Positions 30,226 through 41,345 of a stretch of DNA of 64,000 bases are shown piece by piece. Within the stretch, counting starts at the first letter, position 1; each line of letters starts with the position of its first letter. The position numbers were made by a program, and so were the translations under genes. This DNA is from Drosophila pseudoobscura (lineage: Eukaryota; Arthropoda; Insecta; Diptera; Drosophilidae), in assembly GCF_009870125.1 (NCBI RefSeq), contig NC_046680.1:15891501-15955500 (forward strand), read 5' to 3'. The notes beneath the pieces were generated by a model that saw nothing but the letters and a program-made list of their open reading frames with translations, was not told the DNA's origin and made no database searches.

Positions 30226-32886
30226 ATGAGCTTCTCGCGAAGTGCCCTGCGCTATGCGCACACCAATGGATACACTGGGCTCCTGTACACGCCGAAGGGC
30301 GAGTTTATCATTACGTGTGGCACCGATGGTGATATTCGCCACTGGACGTGCATCAGCGACGATGACCCGCGCTCCACCTGCCTGGGGGAGTTTGTCATGT
30401 GCATCGCTCACTCGGGCAGCCGCCTCCTGGCCTCCACCGACCGCAACACCATCCATGCCTACACGTTTCCCGAAATGGACAGCGATGGAATCCTGATGCG
30501 GTTCACCGCCCCAGCAACGTGTCTTAAAGTGTATGGCGAGTACACGGCAGCAGGCAGCGAGGATGCAACAATTAAGGTGCTACGCGGCGAGAATGTGGGC
30601 AATGTAATTGTCCTAGAGGGTCATACAGGACCTATACTCGCTCTGGACATGTTTATTGAGAGGAAATTACTGGCCTCTGTTAGCGGCGACGGACAACTGA
30701 AGGTGTGGAACTTTGAGACGGCAACAGAGCTGAAGAACATTACTGGACTTCCACGAGTGAACAGTTTCGAGAGTGCGACTCAATACGGCACGCCCACCTT
30801 TGAGCCCCAGAGCGGGGAACTTTTGGCCTATGCAGTGGACAACGAAATTGTGGTGCTCAACACGGCCAACTGGGAGGTCGCCTACAAGCTGCGCGACGAT
30901 AAAGTCTCCAGCAACTACAGCTGCTGCCAGTTCTCTCCAAACGGGGAGCGTCTGGCCGCTGGAACAACCAAGGGCGAAGTGAGCGTCTTTGACATAAAGA
31001 AGCGAACAGCGATCTCTGTGGAGTCGCCGCCAAATGATTGCAATTCCATCACTTGCCTGGCCTGGAGCAATGCGGACGAGGAGGAAGTGGCCTTTTGTGA
31101 TGCCACTGGGCAGCTGGGAACCGTATTCATGAGCGAAGACGCAGAAGCCGATATGGAAGAGGAGGAATTAGAAGACGTCCGAGCGGATCTGCTAAGCAAA
31201 TTTAAGTTTGCGCGAGCAGGAAATCCAGAAGCGCCTGCAGATGATGGTGACGGCGTTAGTCTAGAGCAGTTGAAGCGCGACGTCATGAACTATGCGGATC
31301 CCATTGATGACGAGCTCTCCCGGGCCAGCAGCAGTAGAGTGGAGCCTGCGCCAGCTGCACCTCAAATCAAGCTTTTCAAACAGCAGTCTGCCTTCCAGCC
31401 CAGCGCCACGCCTTGCGATCTCGAGCACCGATACATGGCTTGGAACGATGTCGGCATAGTCACAGGCCACGTGGAGCCGTCTGGCGAGAGTTCCATAGAT
31501 GTGGAATTCCATGATGCGAGCATTCACCATTCGCTGCACATAAGCAATTATAACCAGCACAATCTGGCCAGCCTGAGCAGCGGGGCCCTAGCTTTGGCCT
31601 CCAACGAGTCCAGCAAGCTGGTGGTGATTGCTTTGGCCGCCGCGGGAAACAAAGAGTGGTCTCTCAGCCTGCCGGACTGCGAGTCCGTGGATGCGCTGGT
31701 GGCCACCAGCCACCTGGTCGCAGTTGCCACCAGTTCCAGTTTCCTTCGCATCTTCAGCGTTATGGGTACCCAGCGCGAGGTGTTGAGCATACCAGGCCCT
31801 GTGGTGGCTTTAGCCGGACACGAGCACAGCCTGATGTTGGTCTATCACAGCTCTGCACCTAGCCAGACCCAGCAGTATCTTTCGGCCATGCTAGTGACTA
31901 TCAATGGACTTAGCCTTCGCCTCGAACATCTGCCTGTGCCACTCACTCCTGGAAGACAGATAGCCTGGCTCGGCTTCAGTGAAACAGGGTCGCCTAGCAT
32001 GGCAGACCACATGGGTCTGCTGCAGCTGTACAGGAAGAGCAGCAATGCCTGGTTCCCCATTTGTGACACCATGAAGCAGAGCTCCAGCGTATCGAACAAT
32101 TACTTTGTGGTTGCCGTCTCCGAGCGTCGGCAAATCGTACAGGCAGTCCTCTGCCGCGGCACATCCTATCCGATGACCAATCCCCGCCCCATGCTGCAAG
32201 AACTGCGCATGCAAATCCCACTATGCGATATCGAAGTGGAAAAGTCGGAACTTGAGGATGCCCTGCTGCGATCCAGTCTGATGCAGGCGGAGGGCGCCGA
32301 GAAGATGCAGAAGGAGACCGCCATCAAGCTTTTTGCGCTGGCCTGCAGCAGCGAATGCGAGACACGGGCCCGCGAGCTAATCGAGTCGATTGCCTGCACT
32401 GAGCTCCTACAGCTGGCTGTCAAATATGCCACCAAGCGGGGACGGATTCATCTCTCTGATCGCCTGTGCGAATTATTGCCCCAGTTGGAGGCTATCCAGG
32501 AGGCACGCAAGCAGCAGACGCTGCTGGGCGCGAGCGGGATAGCAGCCACCATTGTCCTCCCCATGACACCCACAGCAGGATCTCTGGGTCAGGGACCTAA
32601 GCCCAAGCCCATCGAGTTGAGCTCCTCGAAGCGCGGGGCCCTGAAACGTTTCACCAATTCGCCAAATATGTTCAAGGCAGCTACTCGTCCCTCAACACCC
32701 GAGTCAACCACGCCGCTGGATACACAGGAGAACATTTTCGCTGACGCCGAGTCTGAGGTGGCGACTGGTAAATCCACGGAACAGCGTACTCCTCTAAACT
32801 CTGTCAATCCCTTTGCCATGAAACGCAAGCTGGTCGACACAGGGGTTATATTTGGGTCCGAGAAGCTAAAGCTCGCTAAAAAATAA
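30226..32886 (+). CDS. Ctf4: Ctf4 / WDHD1 (AND-1) replisome factor
   Basis: A single exon codes 886 aa from the ATG at 30226; nine upstream in-frame bases start with TTG and are ignored. The first 300 residues form WD40 repeats (for example FIITCGTDGDIRHW, LASVSGDGQLKVWNF and FSPNGERLAAGTTKGEVSVF). An acidic linker follows (about 305-330), then the conserved beta-propeller region of AND-1/Ctf4 from about 380 to 760 and a helical part with KETAIKLFALACSS. The tail is Ser/Thr/Pro- and Lys-rich; I see no HMG box as in vertebrate AND-1. Ctf4 is a trimeric hub that couples the CMG helicase to DNA polymerase alpha at the fork. Confidence 0.92.
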   Translation: MSFSRSALRYAHTNGYTGLLYTPKGEFIITCGTDGDIRHWTCISDDDPRSTCLGEFVMCIAHSGSRLLASTDRNTIHAYTFPEMDSDGILMRFTAPATCLKVYGEYTAAGSEDATIKVLRGENVGNVIVLEGHTGPILALDMFIERKLLASVSGDGQLKVWNFETATELKNITGLPRVNSFESATQYGTPTFEPQSGELLAYAVDNEIVVLNTANWEVAYKLRDDKVSSNYSCCQFSPNGERLAAGTTKGEVSVFDIKKRTAISVESPPNDCNSITCLAWSNADEEEVAFCDATGQLGTVFMSEDAEADMEEEELEDVRADLLSKFKFARAGNPEAPADDGDGVSLEQLKRDVMNYADPIDDELSRASSSRVEPAPAAPQIKLFKQQSAFQPSATPCDLEHRYMAWNDVGIVTGHVEPSGESSIDVEFHDASIHHSLHISNYNQHNLASLSSGALALASNESSKLVVIALAAAGNKEWSLSLPDCESVDALVATSHLVAVATSSSFLRIFSVMGTQREVLSIPGPVVALAGHEHSLMLVYHSSAPSQTQQYLSAMLVTINGLSLRLEHLPVPLTPGRQIAWLGFSETGSPSMADHMGLLQLYRKSSNAWFPICDTMKQSSSVSNNYFVVAVSERRQIVQAVLCRGTSYPMTNPRPMLQELRMQIPLCDIEVEKSELEDALLRSSLMQAEGAEKMQKETAIKLFALACSSECETRARELIESIACTELLQLAVKYATKRGRIHLSDRLCELLPQLEAIQEARKQQTLLGASGIAATIVLPMTPTAGSLGQGPKPKPIELSSSKRGALKRFTNSPNMFKAATRPSTPESTTPLDTQENIFADAESEVATGKSTEQRTPLNSVNPFAMKRKLVDTGVIFGSEKLKLAKK

Positions 32887-32993
32887 ACATCTAATTAGGC
32901 CTTTCATTTAAGTACCTATAAAATAAATAAATCATTTAATATTAGATTATTGTAGATGTATTAGATTAACTGCCAGTTGATGGTTTCGGCGGA

Positions 32994-33003
32994 TGGTCAC
33001 ACT
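32994..33003 (+). promoter_or_regulatory. Motif 1 (M1BP) core promoter element
   Basis: TGGTCACACT matches the first ten positions of the Drosophila core promoter Motif 1 (YGGTCACACTR); the last base differs. It lies downstream of Ctf4 and about 575 bases before the helicase start codon, on that gene's strand, so it may mark the helicase transcription start. Confidence 0.4.
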
Positions 33004-33576
33004 CGAACCATCGAATCGAAATCTGTACTTTCAGCGAATTTCATGTCAGACCAGTACCAGTACACTTTAGTTTGACTTTTTATAGAGTATTACACGTCAC
33101 AATTTCTAACACCAACATTTAAGCACATATGTACGAAAGAGCCCACTCCAAAAAACTCTGAGGCACAGCTCAGCGCCAATGCAGTTAGAAACTTTAAAAT
33201 TTACAGTAATTTGTGAGTAGTACTGTAGTATTGGTAACTCTTTGCCAGCACTCAACACTGGAAGCTTTTCCATTTCATCTGTTGCATCGCTTATTTTTCT
33301 GACAATCGCCGTTACTCTAAAGCGACGCACACTTGAGCATGCACATACACATCGATGAGTGGAAGAGTATACGACTGCGCTTATTTATTAGTTAACTGAA
33401 CATTGTCCGTACCGGTTGTTGTTTTCTGTTTTGTGCTGCAATCATACCGATAAACCTTGAATTAATCTATTCATATGTGTATTTCGTGTGTGTTCGTGTG
33501 CTGTTTGCGAAAATTACTAATTATTGATACACCTATTACCGCCGATACCGAATATCCACCCGGTTAGTCTAGGAAA

Positions 33577-36500
33577 ATGACGAAGAGCAAGAAAAAGAAG
33601 GCTGCTTCTGACAAGAACAGTAATATAAAGGGGGAAGAGATCACTCCCGCCAACAAAGTGACGCCGCCAGACACGCCACCAAAAAACGGACTTAAGATCG
33701 TCAACAACGGCAATGGCACGAAACGAAGTTCCACTGTCCCCTGGGGTAAGCAACAGGTCCATGGCTACGGGGCTTTCCTTGCTCATCAAATCCATGTTGC
33801 TCTTCCCCATAGAACGGGAAATCATTGGGCAGTTTCTGCTGGAGATGGGCGACAGTCAGAAGATCAGTGCTCGCAATGATTGGTACGTGGATAAGACGCA
33901 AATGCGGATGCTCTTCGAGGACTATCTGGAAAAGAATCCCAAATACACGGAGCTTCGCCTCAAGCTGTCAGCCAATGGAGCCTATAACGTGAGTATCGGG
34001 GCGCTCTCAGTGCAGCAAAGACACTCGCGCACGCATACTAGAAAAGCCCGTTCGCGATAAGAAAGAATACCAACACATACAGATTTTGCATGCATTTACT
34101 TTGTTTGCCAACCTTCGACACTCGTCGAAGCTACTCAAAAATCGTATCCATGCAGCATTCATATACAAGTGTAAAATATTGGTGCATCAGATTAGATTAT
34201 CTGTTCGAGTATCACATATGTAGGTATGAGTCAATGAATGGTTGTGGGCACACCAATGAATGAGTGTGATTCATCTCTCGCTCGGTTTTCTTACCAAACT
34301 TAAAAAAAAGTAAATATATACATACATACATGTATGGCTTTCAGACAAAGGGAGTTCTCTGGGTAATCTTTTTAAACTCAAGTTGAATTTCTTTATAAAA
34401 GATATATGCACATCCATATGTGTGTAGTACATACATATGTACGTGTCTGTTCGTGACTCTTTCATTGCATACATATGTACATATATACTATTGTGCCATC
34501 TGAAACCAAAACTTGGAGTCTTGTGATTCCCAGCTTTAAACAAAAGCAATAGCAAAATAAAGGTCTCAAATTACGCAAACGTCGAAACTTGGCAGCAGAG
34601 ATAATCAATGTGGGTGGTAAAGTAACCAATAAACAATTTACAGAGAGAATAATCGCAATTTTTCGTTTCAAATTCAATAAAAAGATTGGGTCTCTGATGC
34701 AACGAACCAACTTCCTGGTGAACACGCCGCGGGGAAGCTCCAACTATCGCATTAAGAGCTTCTCCTTGATGGAGTTTCGCAGGGAGAAGATTAATGCGAT
34801 CGATGAGAGGCATCGTCAGAGGGATGGAGTGACTATCACTGAGCCAGGGGCTGCTGTGGTGGGAAAAATGGAGGGGGACATAATCGAACAGTATGTCCTC
34901 GATACGGCAGCCACGGCGATGCCTTTGAAGTATCAAAAAACTCTAATAATGGGGACATCAACGAACTTTGAACTCAACTCCCTGGGGTGCTACATATGCG
35001 AGACCCACTTTGAGTCGATTGAAAAGTATGAGGAGCATGTGGAGCACCATGGCGATGAGTCGGACTTTAAGTCACTCGAGAAAATGACCAAATTGTAAGG
35101 CAAAAGTAGATGCCTAGATATCCTGCCTATCTTTTAACCTGCCTTCCACCTCGACAGCTCCAAACCCTTGGTGACCCTCTCGTACCAGACTTGCGTGGAC
35201 AGTCACTACTTTGGCTTCACCCTAAAGACCGACCTTAAAGATGTGGTCGTGCAGAAGTTCATTATTGTGCAGTTGCGCCAGTTCTACTACGTGTACAATA
35301 GACGGATGCCAGTGACGATGCCCGAGAGTGGGGAGATGGTTTTCTTTGTGGACTCGCACGTGTTCACGATCCTGAGGGAGATGCCCATTGTGATCGGGTT
35401 CACGAGCAAAGGTCAGCGCTACGTGGAACAGCACCACTTCATGCGAACGAGCGCCCTGCCCAAGCCCATGTTCAACATAAACCCGTACAGGCTGTGCAGC
35501 AAGGAGATCTTTCGCAGCAAGGGCTTGTTCCGTGCCAATCCGCCTACGGAGGTTGTGCGCGCACTGAAGCATGACAATGCCCAGTTCCTTCTGGCGCAGT
35601 ACGACAATGACTACCGCAACTACTGTGAGCGGGGTAGAGAGCTCACGCAGGTGAATATCGGCGGCGCTCTGCGCACTCTCTTACAGGTGGAGGACATAGA
35701 GTGTCTGCAGCACTATCTGGGGCTGACACAGTCGAAGGTGGAACTACATCAGTTCGGCAGGGAGCTGTCGGTGAAGATAAAACTGTCCTCCGCCAATAAT
35801 GGAGGTGTCGAGGGTGTCCTATCTCCGGGCGACGACGTGCTGATAATTAACGAGAGTGTCCCGAATGGGAGTCCCGAAGATGTTCGGAAGCTGTTGGAAA
35901 ACAAAAATCTCGTTCTGGAACTGGCCCTTAAGGACTTCGATGCGATCATCAAGTGGGCCCGGAGTGTGGACAAGATGCTCGGATCGCTGAAGAAGCAGCC
36001 GCGGGTCTACTTTGCCCGCATCCTCGGCGTATCCACCCAGCGAGTGCACATCACCTGCGAGCGACAGCTGGCGGACAACACCACGTATACGCTGATCTTC
36101 CGACCAGTGCGGGCTGTAATGCGCTACCAGTACCGGGCTCTCGAGCAGTTGGGTCTGACCAACAGTCAGCATGTGCAGCGAATTCTCTTTCCTGCAGAGA
36201 TTCCACGCCAGCCAGTGGCCGTGGGAGCTCTGAAGCTTCACAACCAGTGCATATCCAGCAATCCAGAGCAGATGCAGGCAGTGAAGCAGATTGCTCTGTG
36301 TCCCAAGCTGCCGGCTCCCTATATTGTCTTCGGCCCTCCCGGAACCGGCAAGACGGCAACCATCTGCGAGGCCATTTATCAGCTATATGTGTACAAGCCA
36401 GAGTCTCACATCCTCGTGCTGGCCGGATCGAACACCGCCTGCGATGAGATTGCGCTGAGGCTGCTCCGCGCCATAGCCAAGGCGCCGGAGACCCAGCCGC

Positions 36501-37995
36501 GGCCCCTCACTCGCATTTTCGCCGCCTGCTGCGATCGACGCATCGACAACATCAATGACCTGCTACTGGAGTACTCCAACATGTATGCCCTGCACTTTTA
36601 CCCGGCCGTCGAGGCAGTGCACCAGTACCGCATCGTCGTCTGTACCCTCAGCTTGGCAGGCAAGCTCTCGACGGGTGGCTTCGCCCTCGACAATTGCAAG
36701 CGGCCCGTGTTCTCGCATGTGTTTGTCGATGAGGCAGCCGCCTCCACCGAGACGGAGTCCCTCATGGGCATCACCTGCACGATCTCATCTGACACGAATT
36801 TAATTCTATCTGGGGATCACAAGCAGCTCGGCCCAGTGCTTCAGTCGCAACGGGCCAACGATTGGGGTCTGTCCGTGTCCCTGTTCGAGCGGCTTCTCCA
36901 GCGAAAGTGCTACCAAGTAGATGCGGGCGGTGGCTACAATGCAGCTATTCAAACGCGTCTCATTCGGAACTATCGCTCCCACCCGGAGATCGTTTCTCTC
37001 TACAACGATCTCTACTACAATGGCGAGCTCAAGGCGCAGGCTCCCATGGGTGAGCAGATCCTCCGCCCTTGCCTTGCAGAATATGATAATATGCAGAAAA
37101 TCTTTTTTTGATTTCAGAGAATGTCTGTCGAGCGCAGAACTGGTTCCACACGACCAACGAATGTTTCCCGATTATGTTCCATTCGGCCTTTGGCACAGTA
37201 ATGAACACCAAAAAGTCGGTTAGGTGAGTAGGAGCTGCCATGGCACCACTCCGAAGCATCATCTACGGTATACATCTACGTTTTCTCTGTTCCGCAGCCT
37301 GTGCAACAACAAGGAGATCGACACTGTAATGGATTATGTAAAGGATCTAATGTACTTTGGTATCAACGGAGAGCCAGTGGCGCAGACGGACATCGGGATC
37401 ATCTCGCCGTACAAGAACCAATACCAACGCATCCAAGAGCAGCTTAACATGCGCAATTGGACGCAGATCGATTGCGGTTCTGTTGAGTTGTTCCAGGGCA
37501 AGGAGAAGCCGATCATCATCGTGTCCTTTGTGCGCTCGTTCACACCCAAGCTGGGCTTCCTCGACAATCATCGGGTGAGTGACTTCCCTCTGGAACGGTC
37601 TTCTCTGTGTAACTAATTTTTACCCCACACAGCGTTTGAATGTCTTGCTCTCGCGGCCGATGTCTATGCTGATTATGATCGGCAATCCACGTACGCTGAG
37701 CCAGAACCCTGACTTCCGGCGTATCATCGATCTGTGCCGTGCGCGAAGGACTCTTGTGGGTTCCCCCTATTATCCGGATGAAAATGGCATGAAGGTCGTC
37801 AACGGAACTGCTACTGGAGGAGCTAGAGAATCTGAAATAGGCAAGAATGAAAGATTGGGACACACACAATTTAGACGTGGTAATCCCAATGGTCGTGGCC
37901 ATTGCGACAAACCCCAGAGAAACAGATATCGTGAGCAAATAAATATTATCCGAGCACAATCCAATGTCGAAGATTCCATTCCACTTGCAAAATAA
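33577..37995 (+). CDS. Mov10/SDE3/Armitage-like SF1 RNA helicase
   Basis: Exons 33577-33745, 33813-33988, 34553-35094, 35158-37049, 37118-37223, 37298-37574 and 37633-37995 give 1174 aa. A Lys-rich N-terminus precedes a classical C2H2 finger, CYICETHFESIEKYEEHVEHH. The SF1 core has Walker A GPPGTGKTATICEA, motif II VFVDEAAA, motif III SGDHKQLGPV, RNYRSHPEIVSLY, motif V VELFQGKEKPIIIVS and motif VI RRLNVLLSRP. This family unwinds RNA 5' to 3' and acts in small-RNA silencing and mRNA turnover. From memory CG6701 is the likely D. melanogaster match. The 34553 acceptor (AGCAATAG) has a weak pyrimidine tract and is the least certain boundary. Confidence 0.85.
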
Positions 37996-38133
37996 ATTGG
38001 CGGACCTGTAGCCACAGTTCACACAGTTCTCTACCGCCACATCCTCCTCACTGCTCACAGCTCCTTGTTTCTCTGGCCCCGTCTCCCGCATCCACTGAGC
38101 AACCCCAAGCTAACTTGTCCCTCTATAATTCAG

Positions 38134-38747
38134 CTGCAGCAAAAACCGACACCCCACCGCAGGCGTCCATGGTGTTCTACAATCAGAAGGATCTTCTCAA
38201 GCTGCGCACCGAGTCAAAGGATGACGCCAAGTCGGAGTTGGACAAACTATTCGATGAATTGCCCAAGGTTCCGCGCTACGTGGATCACAGCTCGGACGCT
38301 GTTAGCTCTGTCTCTGCTCAAATGATGGGACTGAAGGTGAAGAATAAAACGGAGGTGAAAGCCAAACTGCTGGCAACAAGTTCAACCAAATTGGAGCCAG
38401 TTCCAGTCAAGCCATCTTCACAAGCATCTGTTCCAGCAAAGCTTCCAAGAACTCCAGCTGGGCCCTCAACCTCATCCGCAACCACCCCAAAGAGCTTCAC
38501 GGGTCCGATGCGACCAATATCTAATCCAATTGCTCCATCAATGAGTTCACCAAGGACCTTCACGAGTCTACCAACACGAGGACCAACGGAGTATAGACAT
38601 ATTCCAACCGGATTCGCACGATTCGAGAACATGCGTGCGCCGTCTGAGTCGCATTTCAACACAAGCCACGGAAATTGGAACAGCTACAGCCATCCACGGC
38701 CAGAGGAACCCACAACCAAAAAGAAATCGAGATGTGCCATTTCATAG
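38134..38747 (+). CDS. alternative terminal exon of the Mov10-like helicase
   Basis: An exon after CTCTATAATTCAG opens with CT, needing one upstream base, and codes 204 residues including AAKTDTPPQASMVFYNQKDL and a Ser/Thr/Pro-rich disordered tail ending KKKSRCAIS. Donors within the preceding exon that leave one base are at 37840 (GC-type), 37879 (GTAATC) and 37930 (GTGAGC, the best). Using 37930 the protein becomes 1357 aa. The residues between motif VI and the 37995 stop look like translated intron, so this exon may be the main ending. Confidence 0.6.
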
Positions 38748-39346
38748 CTAAGGAACCCAATTTGACTCACAGCCCCTATGAGGACCCGGGCGGTCGCCTG
38801 ATACAACAGTCGTCTGCTGGGTCCTCTTTTTGACTTTGCTATTATGGCATTAGAGCGGTCTCCGATCGTCCGCGTGCCTAGTAGCAAAACCACTTACAAA
38901 ATGCACACGCATTTGGTGTGTAACTCCAATCGCCTTTGCGAATAAGAAGTCATTTGATTTCTGATTATTTGCTTCCCTTTTGGTTTCGCACCAAATGCGA
39001 GTGTATATTTTATGATATGATTTAATAATGTTAGACAAAGAGACTTTCGTATTCATTTAGAGTTATTCATTTATTCAGTTAGAGTCGAAAAACTCCTGGA
39101 GTCAGCTCCAGATAAATACAGAAAAGAAGTTGATCATTTATATTTTTATGTAAAGGAAAGGGCGTAGCTAACATCCTCCACTTGTTACAAATGAACGATG
39201 CATTCCATTTATAAAATGTCAAGATTTCGATAATTTTACTAGAAAACTAGAAACATATGTTTCAATGAATCAAAATTAAACTTTTGTTGTTCATACGAAT
39301 TGTTAAAATAATATTAATTGAAAGACATGATGTATGAGATATATAT
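38748..39346. other. AT-rich intergenic sequence
   Basis: About 600 bases between the helicase terminal exon and the next reading frame. I see no coding exon or recognisable element beyond AT-rich stretches. Confidence 0.4.
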
Positions 39347-39733
39347 ATGTTATTTAAATGGGAGACCGGTAAGAATACGCCCAAGTCTTTCCCTGCTACA
39401 AATGAATTCTATGGATGCCAGCACTTACGTTTCCATTTACTCAAAGACACCCAGATTTCAATAAAGGCAAACAATAAAGACAAGTACACCACACGTTTTT
39501 TCAGCTACAGCTTTGATAAAGAATACAGTTGGCCTTGCAAATTGAACATTTCGAGTGTGAAGGGGGAAAATCGTCTACCTTTCAATACACATTTTTCGTT
39601 ACTGGTTTACACAACATCAATAGTCAAAAGAAAAAACATTCAGAATTTCTTGAAAATTATTGTGCAAGCAAACACAAGATTGATCGGCATTACGTTGCGT
39701 CTCAGTATAAACGTACAGATTTCCAAGCGCGGG

Positions 39734-40783
39734 ATGAATGCTTCTGGGAAGACCAATGGGCGTGGTGCCTCCACAGCCCCCAACTACAATCGACGCAGCA
39801 CGGCCGCGACGCGAGGCAACGAGACAACCTCCTCCAGGGCCATTTTGACGGCGCCGCTATCGGGTCACTCGGCGGGAGCACGCAAGGCGTCTCACTGCGG
39901 AGCGGGCGATGGAGGCTCCGTTGACGGAGGTTCTTGGAAGATGCAAGGACATCGTCTGGGAGGTGGTTCGACATCCGCGACAGGCCCCACAGCACGCCTG
40001 GCGCGGCCTACCATTGCTTCGGCCCTGAGGGCATCCAGCAATCAACAGTCGGTCAAGGAGCAGCGCGAGCGAGCCACTATTGCTCTGACGGCCACTCTGA
40101 ATAGGTCGGCAAAGGGGGCCGCCAAGAGCAATAGTGTTGCAAGAGAAGCTTGGACCAAGAAAGAGGTTGGAATGACAGAGTCGGCGAAGCAAGCGGCTCG
40201 ATCTCGTCTGTGGCCTACCAAGAAGACGGGTGGAGGAGAGACCCTCCGCCTGAAGAAGGAAACTCAGGCCATAAATCTGGAGGAGACTGCGGAGGTGGCT
40301 GAGGTTTGCCTGGAGGGGCATCTTCCGGCTGAGGATGTGTCCAATCGCCTGCTGGAGGCGGGCGTTCAGACCAACGAGCAGGAGATACTCAGCCATGGTC
40401 CGCTTCCTGGCTTCAGGGTAGTGATCCCCTCCCAGCCCCTGATGGAGAAAATTGAAAGGGAGCGTCGTGAAACTAAGTCCCGGCTAGACCGCCAAGCGAC
40501 GCGCAGATTCGCCCCGTACGAGCTGCAGGAAGAACAGCATCTGGACGATCTAAAGGAGTTCACGGAGCGCAATGCCGTCACCAAGCGCAGTCCCAAGAAG
40601 CCACCACCCGTCATGTACGCCAACTACGACAATCAGTACCAGAACGTTTTCAAGTCCATGGACGACTTTTTCAACCGTGAGGTCCCGAAGTCTGAGTCCA
40701 TCACCGACATCAAGGAACGCATCAAGCGCAAGGAGCAGGAACTCCTCAGCCTCTTCGATGGAGTGGACAACACAAACGAGTAG
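39734..40783 (+). CDS. uncharacterised basic Ser/Thr/Arg-rich protein
   Basis: I do not recognise this gene. From ATG 39734 (MNASGKTNGRGASTAPNYNR) it codes 349 aa in one exon. The first half is basic, Ala/Ser/Thr/Arg-rich and disordered. The middle has an acidic NLEETAEVAEVCLEGHLPAE. The C-terminal 110 residues are more conserved in look: PSQPLMEKIERERRETKSRL, then KKPPPVMYANYDNQYQNVFK, and a final helix KERIKRKEQELLSLFDG. The frame stays open upstream to ATG 39347, which would add 129 residues of a very different, AT-rich composition. Because of that contrast I prefer 39734. The heptad-like helices suggest a structural or binding role, not an enzyme. Confidence 0.6.
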   Translation: MNASGKTNGRGASTAPNYNRRSTAATRGNETTSSRAILTAPLSGHSAGARKASHCGAGDGGSVDGGSWKMQGHRLGGGSTSATGPTARLARPTIASALRASSNQQSVKEQRERATIALTATLNRSAKGAAKSNSVAREAWTKKEVGMTESAKQAARSRLWPTKKTGGGETLRLKKETQAINLEETAEVAEVCLEGHLPAEDVSNRLLEAGVQTNEQEILSHGPLPGFRVVIPSQPLMEKIERERRETKSRLDRQATRRFAPYELQEEQHLDDLKEFTERNAVTKRSPKKPPPVMYANYDNQYQNVFKSMDDFFNREVPKSESITDIKERIKRKEQELLSLFDGVDNTNE

Positions 40784-41345
40784 CCAGAGGCTTAACCGTC
40801 CCAAAACAAATTCAAATTCCAAATTCTTTGTGCTCAAATTGATCAAAATTACATAATAAAAGGAATGATGGGTCCAAGTACGTTAAAATAAAGTTTAGAA
40901 ATCGACCGACTTGGACCGTTGACATACATAACTTTTCCAGCAAGTAATTTAAAAAAATAGGTTCAACAAAGAGAACAGGCAGGGAACCAAATATGAAATA
41001 CACTTCCATTTAATATCTGGTCGTTGTGTGAACACCGATCATTATAACGCGAACGCGCTTTATAATACAATAATCCAATATTTTAGACATGGGACCAGAA
41101 CACTTGGTTTAAAATCAGCACAATTCAAAAATTTCTGGAGCAGATGCAAGCTTTAGGGAAAAACGACAGTACTCTTTGTGAGGGCATGATGTCAAGTACA
41201 TTCGTATTTAAATTACGCTTAGACAGGCAGTACTCCAGACTAACCAGTTCTTACTTTCTCTGCGGGCCGACAGTGGGGTCACGTCGCTTTCGCAGTCAAC
41301 AGTCAGTGCTGCCTCAGTCAACGCTGGCAACTGGTCGCGCGAGCA

